64,000 nt of DNA from Gemmatimonadaceae bacterium (GTDB lineage Bacteria; Gemmatimonadota; Gemmatimonadetes; Gemmatimonadales; Gemmatimonadaceae): contig DASXKV010000068.1 of assembly GCA_036496605.1 (NCBI GenBank), positions 62,001 through 126,000 of the forward strand. The letters are read 5' to 3'. Below are positions 63,352-64,000 of this stretch, piece after piece (the stretch's first letter is position 1; each line of letters starts with the position of its first letter). The position numbers and the translations under genes are program-made. Below the pieces are notes generated by a model. It made no database searches, was not told the origin of the DNA, and saw nothing but the letters and a program-made list of their open reading frames with translations.

Positions 63352-64000
63352 TCACGGCCGCTTGACGACGATTTCGACCCGCGCCGTCTTCTGGCCTGGA
63401 TTGTCGATTCCCGTGCCCTCGCCAACTGGATCGCGCAGCGGCGGTCCGGTCAGCGCGCCCGCGGCATTCGATGCTGCCGCGCCGGACGCGGATGGATTGA
63501 GGTCGCCCGCTACGCCGAGGGCGGTGCCGCCCTCGCTGCTCGTGGCAACGGTGCCTAACGCCGCTTGATCGGCGATTCGGCCTTCGGCGCTCCCGGCGAG
63601 ATTGCTCTCGATCGACCGCGAGTTGAGTTGGTTGCCCGCGATGAGGAGACGAGTCTGCTGGCTCTTGGCCGCCGCGGCGGCAAAGCCTGGGTCGAGCTGG
63701 GCCGCGTTCTGATAGAACGTCTCCGCGGCTTCGAACTGCCCCTCGTCCTCGAGCAAGAGGCCGCGACTATAAGCGACGAAAGCCGCCAGCGATCGGGTCG
63801 GTCGCTGTTCGATTTCGTTCCGCTCCGCCGTCGTCAGCGTCACACCGAGCTGCTGAAAGAGTCCGAGCGCGATGTTCTTCTCGAGCGTCAACAGCTGGTC
63901 GAGCGCGCGATTGTCGTTCGTCGCTCCGGCAACGCGCGTCGTCGGTACATCGATCACCGCTGCGTCCACACGAAGGTCTTGCCCCCGCTGTAGAATCGAG
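63352..64000 (-). CDS. CsgG-like/TPR protein, 5' end outside the window
   Basis: The last 215 residues are visible. The segment LQRGQDLRVDAAVIDV, followed by LDQLLTLEKNIALGLFQQLG, resembles CsgG/FlgO-type proteins of the outer membrane. A TPR-like pair (AAFVAYSRGLLLEDEGQFEAAETFYQNAAQLDPGF) comes next, then a low-complexity alanine/serine/glycine tail. It probably acts in the periplasm or outer membrane with the porin-like protein encoded 10 bases downstream. The N-terminus must be read outside the window. Confidence 0.7.
   Translation of the reverse strand, partial: SILQRGQDLRVDAAVIDVPTTRVAGATNDNRALDQLLTLEKNIALGLFQQLGVTLTTAERNEIEQRPTRSLAAFVAYSRGLLLEDEGQFEAAETFYQNAAQLDPGFAAAAAKSQQTRLLIAGNQLNSRSIESNLAGSAEGRIADQAALGTVATSSEGGTALGVAGDLNPSASGAAASNAAGALTGPPLRDPVGEGTGIDNPGQKTARVEIVVKRP

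Overview
The window is a high-GC bacterial chromosome segment (about 64% GC by eye). It looks like a diderm bacterium, probably of the Gemmatimonadota or a close relative. The evidence is a TamA/TamB outer-membrane assembly pair, lipoprotein and porin-like secreted proteins, a short RpoD-like sigma factor without region 1.1, and a soluble eukaryotic-type Ser/Thr kinase. The taxonomic call is an inference; there is no rRNA or ribosomal-protein gene here to anchor it. I see no tRNA, rRNA, CRISPR array, insertion sequence, integrase or prophage. Genes are tightly packed, with many 1- or 4-base stop/start overlaps (ATGA, GTGA, TAATG).

Layout. 1-11.1 kb (minus): a partial NAD-dependent epimerase, YgfZ, glycolate oxidase glcD-glcE-glcF headed by a LON-domain protein, a lipid kinase, and an 1168-residue GH18/polysaccharide deacetylase/GT2 fusion that probably makes and modifies an exopolysaccharide. 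11.2-16.2 kb (minus): sigma-70 factor, small membrane protein, 3D-domain protein, aroB, cobalamin adenosyltransferase, protein kinase. 16.3-21.3 kb: ferredoxin-NADP reductase (plus), then aspartokinase-homoserine dehydrogenase and threonine synthase (minus). 21.3-22.1 kb is non-coding and holds a 21-bp minisatellite. 22.1-27.2 kb: YihY membrane protein, DUF2071, MazG-like protein, and an orphan peptide-type ABC permease with its binding lipoprotein. 27.4-44.9 kb (plus): tamA, tamB, a second lipid kinase, an NtrC-type regulator, an eight-cysteine mini-protein, P1 and C40 peptidases, an overlapping EamA-HAD-CYTH-unknown-acpS chain, and a cytochrome c/FTR1 iron permease. 45-57.1 kb (minus): lgt, tsaD, YbbR, TlpA, rpe, PASTA, rsmB, ThiE-like, fmt, def, yajC, tgt, queA, ruvB. 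57.4-58.9 kb: two secreted proteins (plus). 59-64 kb (minus): aminotransferase, ruvA, ruvC, yebC, a porin-like protein and a partial CsgG/TPR protein.

Most genes are ordinary housekeeping genes. The unexplained signals are at DNA level. First, the heptamer CCTAACG/CGTTAGG occurs at least 43 times in all three codon frames, far above what base composition predicts. Second, intergenic hairpins are built from short tandem words (GTGCTAG, GGGGCTAG, GACGAGTG, GCGGAGCG types) that recur at unlinked sites and sometimes invade gene ends. Third, there are 17 degenerate copies of a 21-bp unit upstream of yihY. At protein level the most notable items are the NtrC-type regulator whose GAFTGA loop is replaced, the three-enzyme exopolysaccharide fusion, and the eight-cysteine 59-residue protein.
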